The notes beneath the pieces are model-generated. The model made no database searches and was not told the DNA's origin. It saw only the letters and a list, made by a program, of their open reading frames with translations. A stretch of 64,000 nt of DNA from Flavobacterium sp. JAD_PAG50586_2 (GTDB lineage Bacteria > Bacteroidota > Bacteroidia > Flavobacteriales > Flavobacteriaceae): positions 992,001 through 1,056,000 of the forward strand of contig CP096136.1 of the NCBI GenBank assembly GCA_023213215.1, read 5' to 3'. Position 1 is the stretch's first letter. Every line of letters begins with the position of its first letter. Of this stretch, positions 9,290-17,840 are shown piece after piece. A program made the position numbers and the translations under genes.

Positions 9290-11311
9290 TTATTTTATTT
9301 TAAATCGTAATCCAGCATAATACATCTGTCCAAAAACCGGAGCATAGACAATCGACGTATCAAAATTTGGTCCAAAAGGATTGTCTGCGCCTAAAATAGC
9401 TTTGTCCTGACGATAGTTTCCGATATTTTCCCCACCAACATACATTTCAAACGTGCTTGAATAAGTCCTCGTGATTTGCGCATTCATCACAGCGAATGAC
9501 GGAGAGAATTCCGGAAGCTGGTCTTGTGTGGGATTGCTTGCCGTATAAGGAAGCTGTTGCTTTCCAAGCCAGTTCACAGTATAGTCAAATTTCCATTGCC
9601 TGCCTTTTTCCACAATGTGTGTGGCATATTCCATGTTGGCAAAGAAACGGTGTTTTGCCTGAAGCGGTCTTTGATAACTTCCCGAAATATAATCGGTTGA
9701 AATATCAAAATATTTATAGGCGGTCCTTAAATTCAGGTGCTTGATAATTTCCAGATTGAAATCGAGCTGCAAACTATTGGCGTATGATTTTCCATCCAAA
9801 TTATAAAATAAAACCGTTTGCGGAGAATTCATGACATCAACCACCGCCTGATTTTGAAAATCGGTACGGTAAAAATCGACTGTAGTATCAGCATTCATGC
9901 CAAATAATTTGAAATTTTGTGTAAAGCTGATTCCATAATTCCAAGCTATTTCCGGATCTAATCCGTAAACTTCACCATTTGTATTCAACACAGAAAAGGT
10001 TCTCGAACTTGCAAAAAGATTTTGGTTTTCAGCAAAAATATTGGCTGCCCGTTTCCCTCTTCCTGCCGAAAATCGGAAAACCGATTTTTCCCAAGGATTG
10101 TATTTAACATGTAGCCTTGGCGTAAAGAATGCTCCTAACCTATTGTGATAATCCAATCTTCCGCCAAGAATGTAGCTGAATTTCTCATTATCATCGTAAG
10201 TATATTCGAAGAAAGCACCAACAGAATTGTCTATTCGGCTAACATCAGTAAGATTTACGAACTCTGAATATTTGTCGTAAGTAAAATTCAAACCCGTTGC
10301 AAATTTGTTTTTCGTATTGTCGATAATCGAATTGAAAATCAGGTTCGAATAATAACTTTGCTGCTTAATGTCGTATTGATTTAAGCCAAAATACGATTGC
10401 TGGTTGTGATTGCTGAACGCATTTTGAAAACCTATGCTTTGATAAGGCATATCTTTGAAAACGTAACCCAATTTAGACGAAAAGTCTATTCGTTCTGTAC
10501 TAATTTCCGAACCCCAGTAATTGGTTGTGAATCTGTCCCTGTCAGGATCAGAATCGAGTTCGCCCGTTTGTTTGTTATCGTTCATATAACGAAGGTTAAG
10601 AAACGAAACCCAACCTGTTTCCGGATTGGAATACTGCCAACGATTGGCAACGTTTATTTGTTTTCCTAACGGATTGTCCATAAAACCATCGTCATTCATA
10701 TCGTTTTTGGAAACACGGGTATTGCCGTGCACAAACAAACTTGTCGCCCAATGGTCGGAAACGCTCCTGTTAAAATGGGTATTTACCTCAAAACGCGAAT
10801 CTGTCGAACCATAGGCATTCAGAAAAAACGGGATGTCCTTTAATGGTTTGATTAATTCTGTATTGATTTGCCCAGAAATGCTTTCGAAGCCGTTGACAAC
10901 GCTTCCGGCACCTTTGGTGATTTGTATACTTTCCACCCACGTTCCGGGAGTAAATGACAATCCGTAAGCTTGGGAAGCACCACGAACTGAGGGAATATTT
11001 TCTTCGGTAATCATGATGTACGGACTTGTAAGCCCTAACATCCTTATTTGTTTGGTTCCGGTCAGCGCATCCGAAAAATTCACATCGATGGACGGATTGG
11101 TTTCGAAACTTTCGGCAAGATTACAGCAGGCAGCCTTGAGTAATTCCTTACTCGTGACCAATGTTGTATTGGCTGTTCCTGATATTGATTTTTTTAATCC
11201 CTTTTTATTGGCCTCGACTTTTACGGTTCTCAACGTATCCATTTTGATATCTTCCTGAGAAAGCATAACAGTTGAAAACAATAATGTTAGGAATAACAGT
11301 ATTTTTTTCAT
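9290..11311 (-). CDS. TonB-dependent receptor linked to metal handling
   Basis: A complete 673-residue outer-membrane receptor with a signal peptide, a TonB-box-like segment (DTLRTVKV, about residues 25-32), a plug domain and a 22-strand-type barrel ending in an aromatic strand (YYAGLRFKIK). In the plug, AACCNLAESFETNPSID (about residues 60-76) carries a paired Cys, a pattern I associate with receptors encoded next to HMA and HYC_CC_PP proteins. It would import a ligand, plausibly a metal or metal complex, using TonB energy. The gene lies between the HYC_CC_PP gene (77 bases upstream) and the HMA gene (11 bases downstream), all on the minus strand, which supports a joint role. The substrate is inferred. 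Confidence 0.85.
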   Translation of the reverse strand: MKKILLFLTLLFSTVMLSQEDIKMDTLRTVKVEANKKGLKKSISGTANTTLVTSKELLKAACCNLAESFETNPSIDVNFSDALTGTKQIRMLGLTSPYIMITEENIPSVRGASQAYGLSFTPGTWVESIQITKGAGSVVNGFESISGQINTELIKPLKDIPFFLNAYGSTDSRFEVNTHFNRSVSDHWATSLFVHGNTRVSKNDMNDDGFMDNPLGKQINVANRWQYSNPETGWVSFLNLRYMNDNKQTGELDSDPDRDRFTTNYWGSEISTERIDFSSKLGYVFKDMPYQSIGFQNAFSNHNQQSYFGLNQYDIKQQSYYSNLIFNSIIDNTKNKFATGLNFTYDKYSEFVNLTDVSRIDNSVGAFFEYTYDDNEKFSYILGGRLDYHNRLGAFFTPRLHVKYNPWEKSVFRFSAGRGKRAANIFAENQNLFASSRTFSVLNTNGEVYGLDPEIAWNYGISFTQNFKLFGMNADTTVDFYRTDFQNQAVVDVMNSPQTVLFYNLDGKSYANSLQLDFNLEIIKHLNLRTAYKYFDISTDYISGSYQRPLQAKHRFFANMEYATHIVEKGRQWKFDYTVNWLGKQQLPYTASNPTQDQLPEFSPSFAVMNAQITRTYSSTFEMYVGGENIGNYRQDKAILGADNPFGPNFDTSIVYAPVFGQMYYAGLRFKIK

Positions 11312-11388
11312 TGTAATTGATTTAAAATTAATTCGATTTCAAATGATCCTCATTGATGAACGAGAATCTGAACGGAATTCAGATTAAA

Positions 11389-11808
11389 TCAGGCGTAAAA
11401 AGTAAGCTGGCAATAGAGTTTGTAAAGTGGTGGCGCATTGGCCTCGCAATAAAATGCTACATTTTCATCCGTGTTCGTTTGGATTCCGATTGTTGAAAAT
11501 GTAGGTGTGTTGTAAAAGGTAAAATAGGCGGGTTCAAAATCAAGGGAAATCGTTTTGATGATAATCTTCTCGGTTTTGTTTTTTAGATCAACTTTCTTAT
11601 CCGAGCAACACTGTGTATGTGTTTTTTCGATTTTCGCACAGCAGGTTTTTTCAATTACTATAGGTTTCTCACAAACCTCTTCATCTGAAAACACAGAGGA
11701 AATGGAAGCAATTTTACCTTCGCAATAATGCACATTGAATGCAAGACCCGAATTGGAGACCAATACCAGCAATGCAACCAAAAGACTTATGTGCTTTCTG
11801 AAAATCAT
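11389..11808 (-). CDS. HYC_CC_PP family small secreted protein
   Basis: A 139-residue protein with a signal peptide (LLVALLVLVSNSGLAF). It shows the three marks of this family: HYC at residues 27-29, paired Cys at 56-57 and 67-68, and a PP near residues 126-127 (NAPPLYKLYCQL). Cys-rich and probably periplasmic, it likely binds metal or holds disulfides, but no member has a function I can name. It heads the three-gene metal-linked set (this gene, receptor, HMA protein). A perfect -7 element ends only a few bases before the ATG, so the mRNA may be leaderless. Confidence 0.8.
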   Translation of the reverse strand: MIFRKHISLLVALLVLVSNSGLAFNVHYCEGKIASISSVFSDEEVCEKPIVIEKTCCAKIEKTHTQCCSDKKVDLKNKTEKIIIKTISLDFEPAYFTFYNTPTFSTIGIQTNTDENVAFYCEANAPPLYKLYCQLTFYA

Positions 11809-11812
11809 AGCG

Positions 11813-11840
11813 CAAAGATAACCAAAAGAAGAAGTTGCAA
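11813..11840 (-). promoter_or_regulatory. Promoter of the metal-linked set
   Basis: On the minus strand TTG (11840-11838), a 17-base spacer and a perfect TATCTTTG (11820-11813). The ATG is at 11808, so the predicted transcript start falls at or within a few bases of the start codon. Confidence 0.65.
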
Positions 11841-11981
11841 CCTTAAATTTCGGTTAAAAAGCAAAACTTTAAGTTTAAATACGGAAAATTTATTCTTTAA
11901 TCTGTTTTTGATAATAGAACGCGGGAATGAATAACAAAATAAAGATTGGCTGTATCAAAAACCGCCTGATGTAGAACAAAG

Positions 11982-12287
11982 TCATCTTTTCGTGAGGGAA
12001 AAAGTTAGGGTAAAAACGAAACTAATCATTAAAATCGAACCCAAAACCATATAGATAAAAGCTGTAAATTTTACGATTTTAGTATCCTTGAAAAGCACAT
12101 ACAGCAAGAATAACGAAATCATCGAATTGAGGTAAAAGCGGATTGCCAAACTCAGAAACAATTTGATAATATTGATTTGTGGAAAAGGCAAATGCGCATA
12201 TTCATCTTTGAAATAACTCAGGAAAGGATCATAAAACAGCGTTTCCTCAAATACCCTTATCAGGATTAAGAGTAATATTAGGAACAA
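11982..12287 (-). CDS. Exosortase F system-associated membrane protein
   Basis: About 101 residues with three to four hydrophobic segments. The opening ILIRVFEETLFYDPFLSYFK is typical of the small protein encoded after XrtF in flavobacteria. Its role is unknown, presumably a partner of the exosortase in the inner membrane. The start is uncertain: TTG at 12287 as given, or a non-ATG codon a few triplets upstream, since the frame is open back to the xrtF stop. It follows xrtF by 18 bases and is probably translated with it. No sorting-signal substrate is visible next to the pair. Confidence 0.75.
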   Translation of the reverse strand: MFLILLLILIRVFEETLFYDPFLSYFKDEYAHLPFPQINIIKLFLSLAIRFYLNSMISLFLLYVLFKDTKIVKFTAFIYMVLGSILMISFVFTLTFSLTKR

Positions 12288-12305
12288 GGACCAGCCAATT
12301 TTTTC

Positions 12306-12863
12306 TTATTTCTTACTAATCTTTCCACCATACAAAGAATATTTATTAACCCAAATTACCCACAACAAAAACACAACTCCATAAATCACCAAAGGAAAAA
12401 TCACAGCATGCAGTAAATGTTGAAACTGCGGAAAATGATACAGTCCAACACACAAAAGAGCAATCCTGGCGATATTTAAAATATGGATCAAAATGCAGCC
12501 AAAAAATATAAACAAAATCGTATTTTTTAGCTTTCCCGTAAAAGCAATCACAAAAGAAACAAATAAAATCATCACACTAATCGCATTGCAGCCTTCAATA
12601 ATCCTCGAAATGTATTTTCCTTTGTAAATAATCTTAACGCTTGGTTCTTTACTATGTATCATATAGTAAGAATTGGAATCAAACCAGGACAAAGCTGCCG
12701 TCGATTGTTTGGCTACTGATAATGTAAAATCATCAACGTCAAAATCCTTGACTTGAGAACGATCCAGATAGTTTTGATAGAGAATGGTTAAAATCAGGTA
12801 ACTGGCAATGAATTTTCCGAGGAAAAACAAGAAAGGTTTGTATTGCAGCAGCAGATTTTTCAA
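12306..12863 (-). CDS. xrtF: Exosortase family protein XrtF
   Basis: A 185-residue inner-membrane protein with about five membrane segments. The catalytic triad of exosortases/archaeosortases is visible: Cys92 in IIEGCNAISVM, Arg133 in ILNIARIALL and His152 in HLLHAVIFPLVIYG. Exosortases cleave C-terminal sorting signals of exported proteins and are linked to surface polysaccharide or biofilm functions. At 185 residues it is a minimal form, as expected for XrtF. It is paired with the associated gene just downstream and diverges from the sulfoxide reductase gene at 12934. Confidence 0.9.
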   Translation of the reverse strand: MKNLLLQYKPFLFFLGKFIASYLILTILYQNYLDRSQVKDFDVDDFTLSVAKQSTAALSWFDSNSYYMIHSKEPSVKIIYKGKYISRIIEGCNAISVMILFVSFVIAFTGKLKNTILFIFFGCILIHILNIARIALLCVGLYHFPQFQHLLHAVIFPLVIYGVVFLLWVIWVNKYSLYGGKISKK

Positions 12864-12910
12864 GAGGTAATTTTTAACAAATTTATATAAAATAAAAAAA
12901 GTTCAGTCGT

Positions 12911-12918
12911 TACATTTG
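12911..12918 (+). promoter_or_regulatory. -7 promoter element before the GAF gene
   Basis: A perfect TACATTTG, 15 bases before the ATG at 12934. No TTG lies at the usual distance upstream, so the promoter may be weak or need an activator. Confidence 0.4.
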
Positions 12919-12933
12919 CATAAAAAATTTAAA

Positions 12934-13389
12934 ATGAATTTTGAAAGCTTAAAACCCAGCGTAATTTCCATCCTTTCAGACCATCACGGTTCGACAGATG
13001 AAAAACTTAAAAACCTTTGCCTGTTTCTAAGCAACAGTGTTACTTATTATAACTGGGTTGGATTTTATTTTGCCAACCATGATACCAAAACGTTACACCT
13101 TGGACCTTATGTAGGTGCTGAAACCGACCATACGATTATTCCATTCGGAAAAGGAATCTGTGGACAGGTTGCCGAATCCAATGCTAATTTCGTTGTTCCT
13201 GATGTTTCGGCTCAGGATAATTACATTGCCTGCAGTTTTACTGTTAAATCAGAAATTGTGGTCCCTCTTTTTGTTAATGGGAAAAACATTGGTCAGATTG
13301 ACATTGACAGCCACGTCATTGATCCATTCACAGAAGCCGATGAACGCTTTTTAGAATTTGTAAATCAGGAAGTTGCCAAACTTTTTTAA
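12934..13389 (+). CDS. GAF-domain free methionine-(R)-sulfoxide reductase
   Basis: A 151-residue cytoplasmic protein that is a single GAF domain of the free methionine-R-sulfoxide reductase (fRMsr/MsrC) type. The family Cys motifs are present: FGKGICGQVAE (Cys76) and YIACSFTVKSEIVVPL (Cys100), followed by GQIDIDSH. The enzyme repairs free oxidised methionine. The ATG at 12934 gives the standard N-terminus; a TTG 18 bases upstream is in frame but overlaps the -7 element. The gene is monocistronic and diverges from xrtF. Confidence 0.82.
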   Translation: MNFESLKPSVISILSDHHGSTDEKLKNLCLFLSNSVTYYNWVGFYFANHDTKTLHLGPYVGAETDHTIIPFGKGICGQVAESNANFVVPDVSAQDNYIACSFTVKSEIVVPLFVNGKNIGQIDIDSHVIDPFTEADERFLEFVNQEVAKLF

Positions 13390-13408
13390 GTTAAGACTAT
13401 CTTTTTAC

Positions 13409-13438
13409 TTGCCTAATTAAAAAAGAAGATTATCTTTG
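13409..13438 (+). promoter_or_regulatory. Promoter of rpsO
   Basis: TTG at 13409-13411, exactly 19 bases, then a perfect TATCTTTG at 13431-13438. It leaves an untranslated leader of roughly 55 bases. Confidence 0.75.
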
Positions 13439-13495
13439 CACACGAATTGAGAAAACCTCTATTCATACATAATAATCATTTAAATAAATATTGGA

Positions 13496-13765
13496 ATGTA
13501 TCTAAGTAAAGAAACAAAAGCAGAAATCTTCGCTAAACACGGAGGAAAAGCAGAAAACACAGGGTCTGCAGAAGGACAAATCGCATTGTTCACATTTAGA
13601 ATCTCTCACTTAACAGAGCACTTGAAAAAAAATCGTCACGATTACAACACTGAGCGTTCGTTAGTACTTTTGGTAGGTAAAAGAAGAAGTCTTCTTGACT
13701 ACTTAAAGAAAAAAGAGATCAACAGATATCGTGAGATTATCAAAGAATTGAATATTAGAAAATAA
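13496..13765 (+). CDS. rpsO: Ribosomal protein S15
   Basis: A complete 89-residue S15, the normal length. Typical segments are HGGKAENTGSAEGQIALFT, RISHLTEHLKKNRHDYNT and LVGKRRSLLDYLKKKEINRY, which bind 16S rRNA in the small-subunit platform. It is followed by a terminator and then pnp, the same order as in Escherichia coli. Confidence 0.98.
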   Translation: MYLSKETKAEIFAKHGGKAENTGSAEGQIALFTFRISHLTEHLKKNRHDYNTERSLVLLVGKRRSLLDYLKKKEINRYREIIKELNIRK

Positions 13766-13773
13766 TCAATATA

Positions 13774-13801
13774 AAGAGGTGCCCACGCGCCTCTTTTTTT
13801 T
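13774..13801 (+). terminator. Terminator between rpsO and pnp
   Basis: AAAGAGG pairs with CCTCTTT around a short GC-rich loop, followed by a T run. It may be only partly effective if pnp also relies on readthrough. Confidence 0.8.
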
Positions 13802-13916
13802 AGGTTAAAAAGAAGAAAAGTTTCGGTTTTTCATTGGGTTACGCACAACAACTACAACAACACAACTAATCTGTCGACAGGCAGGAACCAATGTAAAATT
13901 AAATAAGGAAAAATTT

Positions 13917-16109
13917 ATGATTCCACAATTATTTGTAGAAACAATCGATTTAGGTGATGGCAGAAGCATCACAATCGAGACAGGTCGTTTAGCCAAACAA
14001 GCAGACGGTTCTGTAGTAGTAAGAATTGGTAAAACTGTAATCTTAGGAACAGTTGTATCATCAAGAAAAGCAAGTCCAGGCATTGACTTTTTACCATTGA
14101 CGGTAGATTATCGTGAAAAATTTGCAGCAGCAGGACGTTTTCCCGGAGGTTTCTTTAAAAGAGAAGCGCGTCCAAGTGATAACGAAGTATTAACCATGAG
14201 ATTAGTGGATCGTGTTTTGCGTCCGCTTTTCCCAAGTGATTACCATGCAGAAGTTCAGGTTATGATTCAATTGATGTCTCATGATGATGAAGTGATGCCC
14301 GATGCATTAGCAGGATTAGCAGCTTCAGCAGCACTTGCTTTGTCTGACATTCCGTTTGAAACTTTGATTTCTGAAGCCAGAGTTGGAAGAATTGATGGAA
14401 AATTCATCATCAATCCAAGCCGTGCACAATTAGAATTGTCTGATATCGATATGATGATTGGAGCTTCAACAGATTCTATCGCAATGGTAGAAGGTGAAAT
14501 GAAAGAGATTTCAGAAGCTGAAATGGTAGAGGCAATTAAATTTGCACACGAGCACATCAAAAATCAAATTGCTGCACAGGAACGTTTACAGGCTGCTTTC
14601 GGAAAGAAAGAAGTTCGTACGTATGACACTGAAAAAACAGACGATGCTGTTTACGCTAAAGTAAAGGAATACGCTTACGATAAAATTTACGCTATTGCAA
14701 GCAAAGGTTCGGCGAAACAAGAACGTTCGGCTGCATTTGACGTAATAAAAGCAGAAACGCAAGCCTTGTTTACAGAAGAAGAATATGCTGAAAACCTAGA
14801 TTTAGCTGGATTAGTTGGGAAATATTTCTATAAAACCAATAAAGAAGCGGTTCGTAACGTAACGTTGGATTTAGGAACCCGTTTAGACGGAAGAAAAACT
14901 ACAGACATCCGACCAATCTGGTGTGAAGTAGATTATTTACCATCTGTTCACGGTTCAGCTTTATTTACACGTGGAGAAACTCAGGCTTTGGCAACAGCAA
15001 CTTTAGGAACATCCAGAGAGGCTAACCAAATTGATTCACCATCGGAACAAGGAGAAGAAAAATTCTATTTACATTATAATTTCCCGCCATTTTCAACAGG
15101 AGAAGCTCGTCCGTTAAGAGGAACTTCAAGAAGAGAAGTAGGTCACGGAAACTTGGCACAACGTGCATTGAAAAACATGATTCCTGCTGAAAATCCATAT
15201 ACAATCAGAGTTGTTTCTGAAGTATTGGAGTCGAACGGTTCATCTTCAATGGCAACAGTTTGTGCAGGTACATTGGCTTTGATGGACGCTGGAGTTCAGA
15301 TGATCCGCCCGGTTTCAGGAATTGCAATGGGATTGATTACTGATGGTGATCGTTTCGCAGTTTTATCGGACATCTTAGGTGATGAAGATCATTTAGGAGA
15401 TATGGATTTCAAGGTAACCGGAACTTCAGAAGGAATTACGGCTTGCCAGATGGACATCAAAATTGACGGATTGAAATACGAAATCATGGAACAGGCTTTG
15501 GCTCAGGCTCGTGATGGACGTTTGCATATATTAGGAAAATTAACTGAAACATTGGCTCAACCAAGAGCTGACGTGAAAGATCATTCTCCAAAAATTATCA
15601 TGAGAACCATTCCAGGTGCTTTCATCGGTGCGTTAATCGGACCTGGTGGAAAAGTAATTCAGGAATTGCAGAAAGCTACAGGAACTACAATCGTTATCAA
15701 CGAGGTTGACGAGCAAGGTGTTGTTGAAATCCTTGGAACTGATCCGGCTGGAATTGCAGCTGTATTGGCGAAAATTGATTCTATCATTTTCAAACCAACC
15801 TTGGGTGAAGCTTATGAAGTTAAAGTAATTAAAATGCTTGATTTTGGTGCAGTTGTAGAATATACTTCAGCTCCGGGAAATGAAGTTTTATTACACGTTT
15901 CAGAATTGGCTTGGGAAAGAACAGAAAACGTTACCGATGTAGTAAACATGGGCGATGTGTTTATGGTAAAATACTTAGGTGTTGACCCAAAAACAAGAAA
16001 AGAAAAAGTGTCAAGAAAAGCACTTTTACCAAGACCTCCAAGAGATGAGAATGCTCCTGCGAGAGAAGATCGTGGACCACGTCCTGAAAGAAGAGATGAC
16101 AAAAGATAA
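13917..16109 (+). CDS. pnp: Polyribonucleotide nucleotidyltransferase (PNPase)
   Basis: A complete 730-residue exoribonuclease that degrades RNA from the 3' end using phosphate. Two RNase-PH-like halves are visible ([20 protein letters not shown] in the first, [20 protein letters not shown] in the second). They are followed by a KH domain ([18 protein letters not shown]) and an S1 domain ([21 protein letters not shown]). The C-terminus is a short Arg/Pro/Asp-rich tail. No -7 element of the usual form is obvious in the 115 bases after the rpsO terminator, so its promoter is unclear. Confidence 0.98.
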   Translation: MIPQLFVETIDLGDGRSITIETGRLAKQADGSVVVRIGKTVILGTVVSSRKASPGIDFLPLTVDYREKFAAAGRFPGGFFKREARPSDNEVLTMRLVDRVLRPLFPSDYHAEVQVMIQLMSHDDEVMPDALAGLAASAALALSDIPFETLISEARVGRIDGKFIINPSRAQLELSDIDMMIGASTDSIAMVEGEMKEISEAEMVEAIKFAHEHIKNQIAAQERLQAAFGKKEVRTYDTEKTDDAVYAKVKEYAYDKIYAIASKGSAKQERSAAFDVIKAETQALFTEEEYAENLDLAGLVGKYFYKTNKEAVRNVTLDLGTRLDGRKTTDIRPIWCEVDYLPSVHGSALFTRGETQALATATLGTSREANQIDSPSEQGEEKFYLHYNFPPFSTGEARPLRGTSRREVGHGNLAQRALKNMIPAENPYTIRVVSEVLESNGSSSMATVCAGTLALMDAGVQMIRPVSGIAMGLITDGDRFAVLSDILGDEDHLGDMDFKVTGTSEGITACQMDIKIDGLKYEIMEQALAQARDGRLHILGKLTETLAQPRADVKDHSPKIIMRTIPGAFIGALIGPGGKVIQELQKATGTTIVINEVDEQGVVEILGTDPAGIAAVLAKIDSIIFKPTLGEAYEVKVIKMLDFGAVVEYTSAPGNEVLLHVSELAWERTENVTDVVNMGDVFMVKYLGVDPKTRKEKVSRKALLPRPPRDENAPAREDRGPRPERRDDKR

Positions 16110-16126
16110 TATTTGTCCACTATAAA

Positions 16127-16162
16127 AAAAACCCCGATTCAAATTCATGAATCGGGGTTTTT
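16127..16162 (+). terminator. Terminator after pnp
   Basis: ACCCCGATTC at 16131-16140 with its complement at 16149-16158, an 8-base loop, then T residues. Confidence 0.88.
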
Positions 16163-16230
16163 GATTTTTAACTCAGACGCAACCTTTTCAATTTTCTAGA
16201 CTCTCCTGATTATAACCAACCAAAAACATT

Positions 16231-17106
16231 ATGAAAAAACTGAAACATTTATTGCTGTCGGTATTTGCCATTTCAATCATTTCGTGCACTAGTGACCCAT
16301 CGGAAAACAATTCAGACAATTTAATGACATTGAGCAGAAAAGTCACAATCAATACTCAATCCTTATATCCCGAATCATATTCAAAGCAAATTAAATATTA
16401 TTCAAATAATGAGGTCATTGCCGATACAACATTCAATAGTGCCAATGAATGGGTAAGCAGAAGAGTAATAACTGTGAACGGAACAACAAAAACATTCAAA
16501 ACATACGATCCTACAGGAGCTATTTTAAGACATAACGAGGAAACTTATGACAGCCAGGGAAGGGTTACAAGTAGGACTACCTTTATTCCTCTAAATTTAA
16601 TTATAGTTTCATTTGTATATAATTCGGATAATACTGTCACAGCAACTGCCACAAATATGTCGACCCAAATCACTACCAATGTAGCGACTTATCATAAAAA
16701 TGATGATGGATTGATTTATAAAGAATTTAAGCCCAATAGTGCTACACCTCCGATCACGGTGGAATGGACCTTACTTTTTGATAACCTGAAACCTACATCA
16801 ATGATTAATTCCGCTGCAACTACACCGATTCTATTTGATTATTATCCTAACACGATGCCATCAAATATTTCAAAATCGGTACTGGAACTAAACAATCAAG
16901 TGCTGTTAGGATTATCATTAACAAAACTGGCGGAAGAGGGCAATTTTTACTATAAAAGGAATAACTCCAGTAATAACGGGACAAACACAACCTATCTAAC
17001 TAATTTCAATGCTAATGATTATATAGAATATTATAAATCAACCTTTGTCAGTACAACAGGTACAAACAACCTTTTAACCACTGAAGTTTTCTATTATTAC
17101 AACTAG
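16231..17106 (+). CDS. Putative lipoprotein of unknown function
   Basis: A 291-residue protein with a lipobox (AISIISCTSDPSEN). The body has many short Tyr/Asn/Thr-rich strands of the sort found in RHS/YD-like or WG-like lipoproteins (TYDSQGRVTSRTTF, VYNSDNTVTATATN). I recognise no named domain. It probably sits on the periplasmic or outer face of the outer membrane. It is a single-gene unit bounded by terminators on both sides. It broadly resembles the lipoprotein at 205-1013 in layout, but I cannot show homology by eye. Confidence 0.65.
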   Translation: MKKLKHLLLSVFAISIISCTSDPSENNSDNLMTLSRKVTINTQSLYPESYSKQIKYYSNNEVIADTTFNSANEWVSRRVITVNGTTKTFKTYDPTGAILRHNEETYDSQGRVTSRTTFIPLNLIIVSFVYNSDNTVTATATNMSTQITTNVATYHKNDDGLIYKEFKPNSATPPITVEWTLLFDNLKPTSMINSAATTPILFDYYPNTMPSNISKSVLELNNQVLLGLSLTKLAEEGNFYYKRNNSSNNGTNTTYLTNFNANDYIEYYKSTFVSTTGTNNLLTTEVFYYYN

Positions 17107-17127
17107 AAATAAAGATTATCAATCAAT

Positions 17128-17161
17128 AAAACTCCTCTTCAAATTGAATTGGAGTTTTTTT
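17128..17161 (+). terminator. Terminator after the 16231 lipoprotein gene
   Basis: AAAACTCC at 17128-17135 pairs with GGAGTTTT at 17151-17158, with an inner loop and a T run. Confidence 0.75.
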
Positions 17162-17261
17162 ATTTACTAAAGCAACCTTTTTAGATTTTGAATACTATTA
17201 ATTAGTTTGTCCTAAATTGTTAACTTGTCAAAAATCTGCTACGCTTTTAAAACCCATTTCA

Positions 17262-17840
17262 TTGAACATAGAAGAAATCATCAAAGGTTGTAAAAACAAT
17301 AATCTGGTGCATCAAAAAGCGCTTTACACTCTTTATGAAAAAAAATTATTTAATCTAAGTTTAAAATACTGCACGTCATTCTCTGATGCTGAGGATAATC
17401 TGCATGATAGTTTTATAGAGATTTTTTCCAGTATTTCCACTTATAAAGGCATAGGTTCGTTTGAAGGCTGGATGAAAAAGATAACCATCAATAAAGCAAT
17501 TTCAAAATTCAAATCGTCAATCCAGCTTGATTCTTTAGATTCAAAGATATATGCGGTAAGTGATACAGAAATTGAAATAAACCCAGGAGAAATAGATCTT
17601 GGCATTTTGCTGAAGATGATTCAAAACCTGCCTAATCAATACCGACTGGTTTTCAATTTATACGAACTTGATGATCATTCACATAAAGAAATTGCGCATA
17701 TGTTAAATATAAGTGAGGGTACTTCTAAATCAAATCTTCATAAGGCAAAAGTAATTTTGAAAGAAAAGATTTTAGAATTCACACATGGCGAAGCAGAACA
17801 GCGCGGAGCTAAACCTAAAAAAGCACAAAATGGAATCTAA
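17262..17840 (+). CDS. ECF-type RNA polymerase sigma factor
   Basis: About 192 residues with sigma region 2 (DAEDNLHDSFIEIFSSIST, then FEGWMKKITINKAISKFK) and region 4 (LPNQYRLVFNLYELDDHSHK, then LNISEGTSKSNLHKAKVIL). No ATG fits; TTG at 17262 (LNIEEIIKGCKNNN) aligns with the start of region 2, and another TTG at 17217 is possible. The C-terminus is extended past region 4 by about 15 residues and overlaps the next gene by 11 bases, indicating coupled translation with its likely anti-sigma partner. It resembles the second ECF factor at 59699-60259, especially EGTSKS in region 4. Confidence 0.88.
   Translation: MNIEEIIKGCKNNNLVHQKALYTLYEKKLFNLSLKYCTSFSDAEDNLHDSFIEIFSSISTYKGIGSFEGWMKKITINKAISKFKSSIQLDSLDSKIYAVSDTEIEINPGEIDLGILLKMIQNLPNQYRLVFNLYELDDHSHKEIAHMLNISEGTSKSNLHKAKVILKEKILEFTHGEAEQRGAKPKKAQNGI

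Noticed and set aside
17202..17209. -7 promoter element before the ECF sigma gene
   Set aside because: TTAGTTTG has one mismatch to TAnnTTTG and no TTG at a suitable distance; too weak to annotate.
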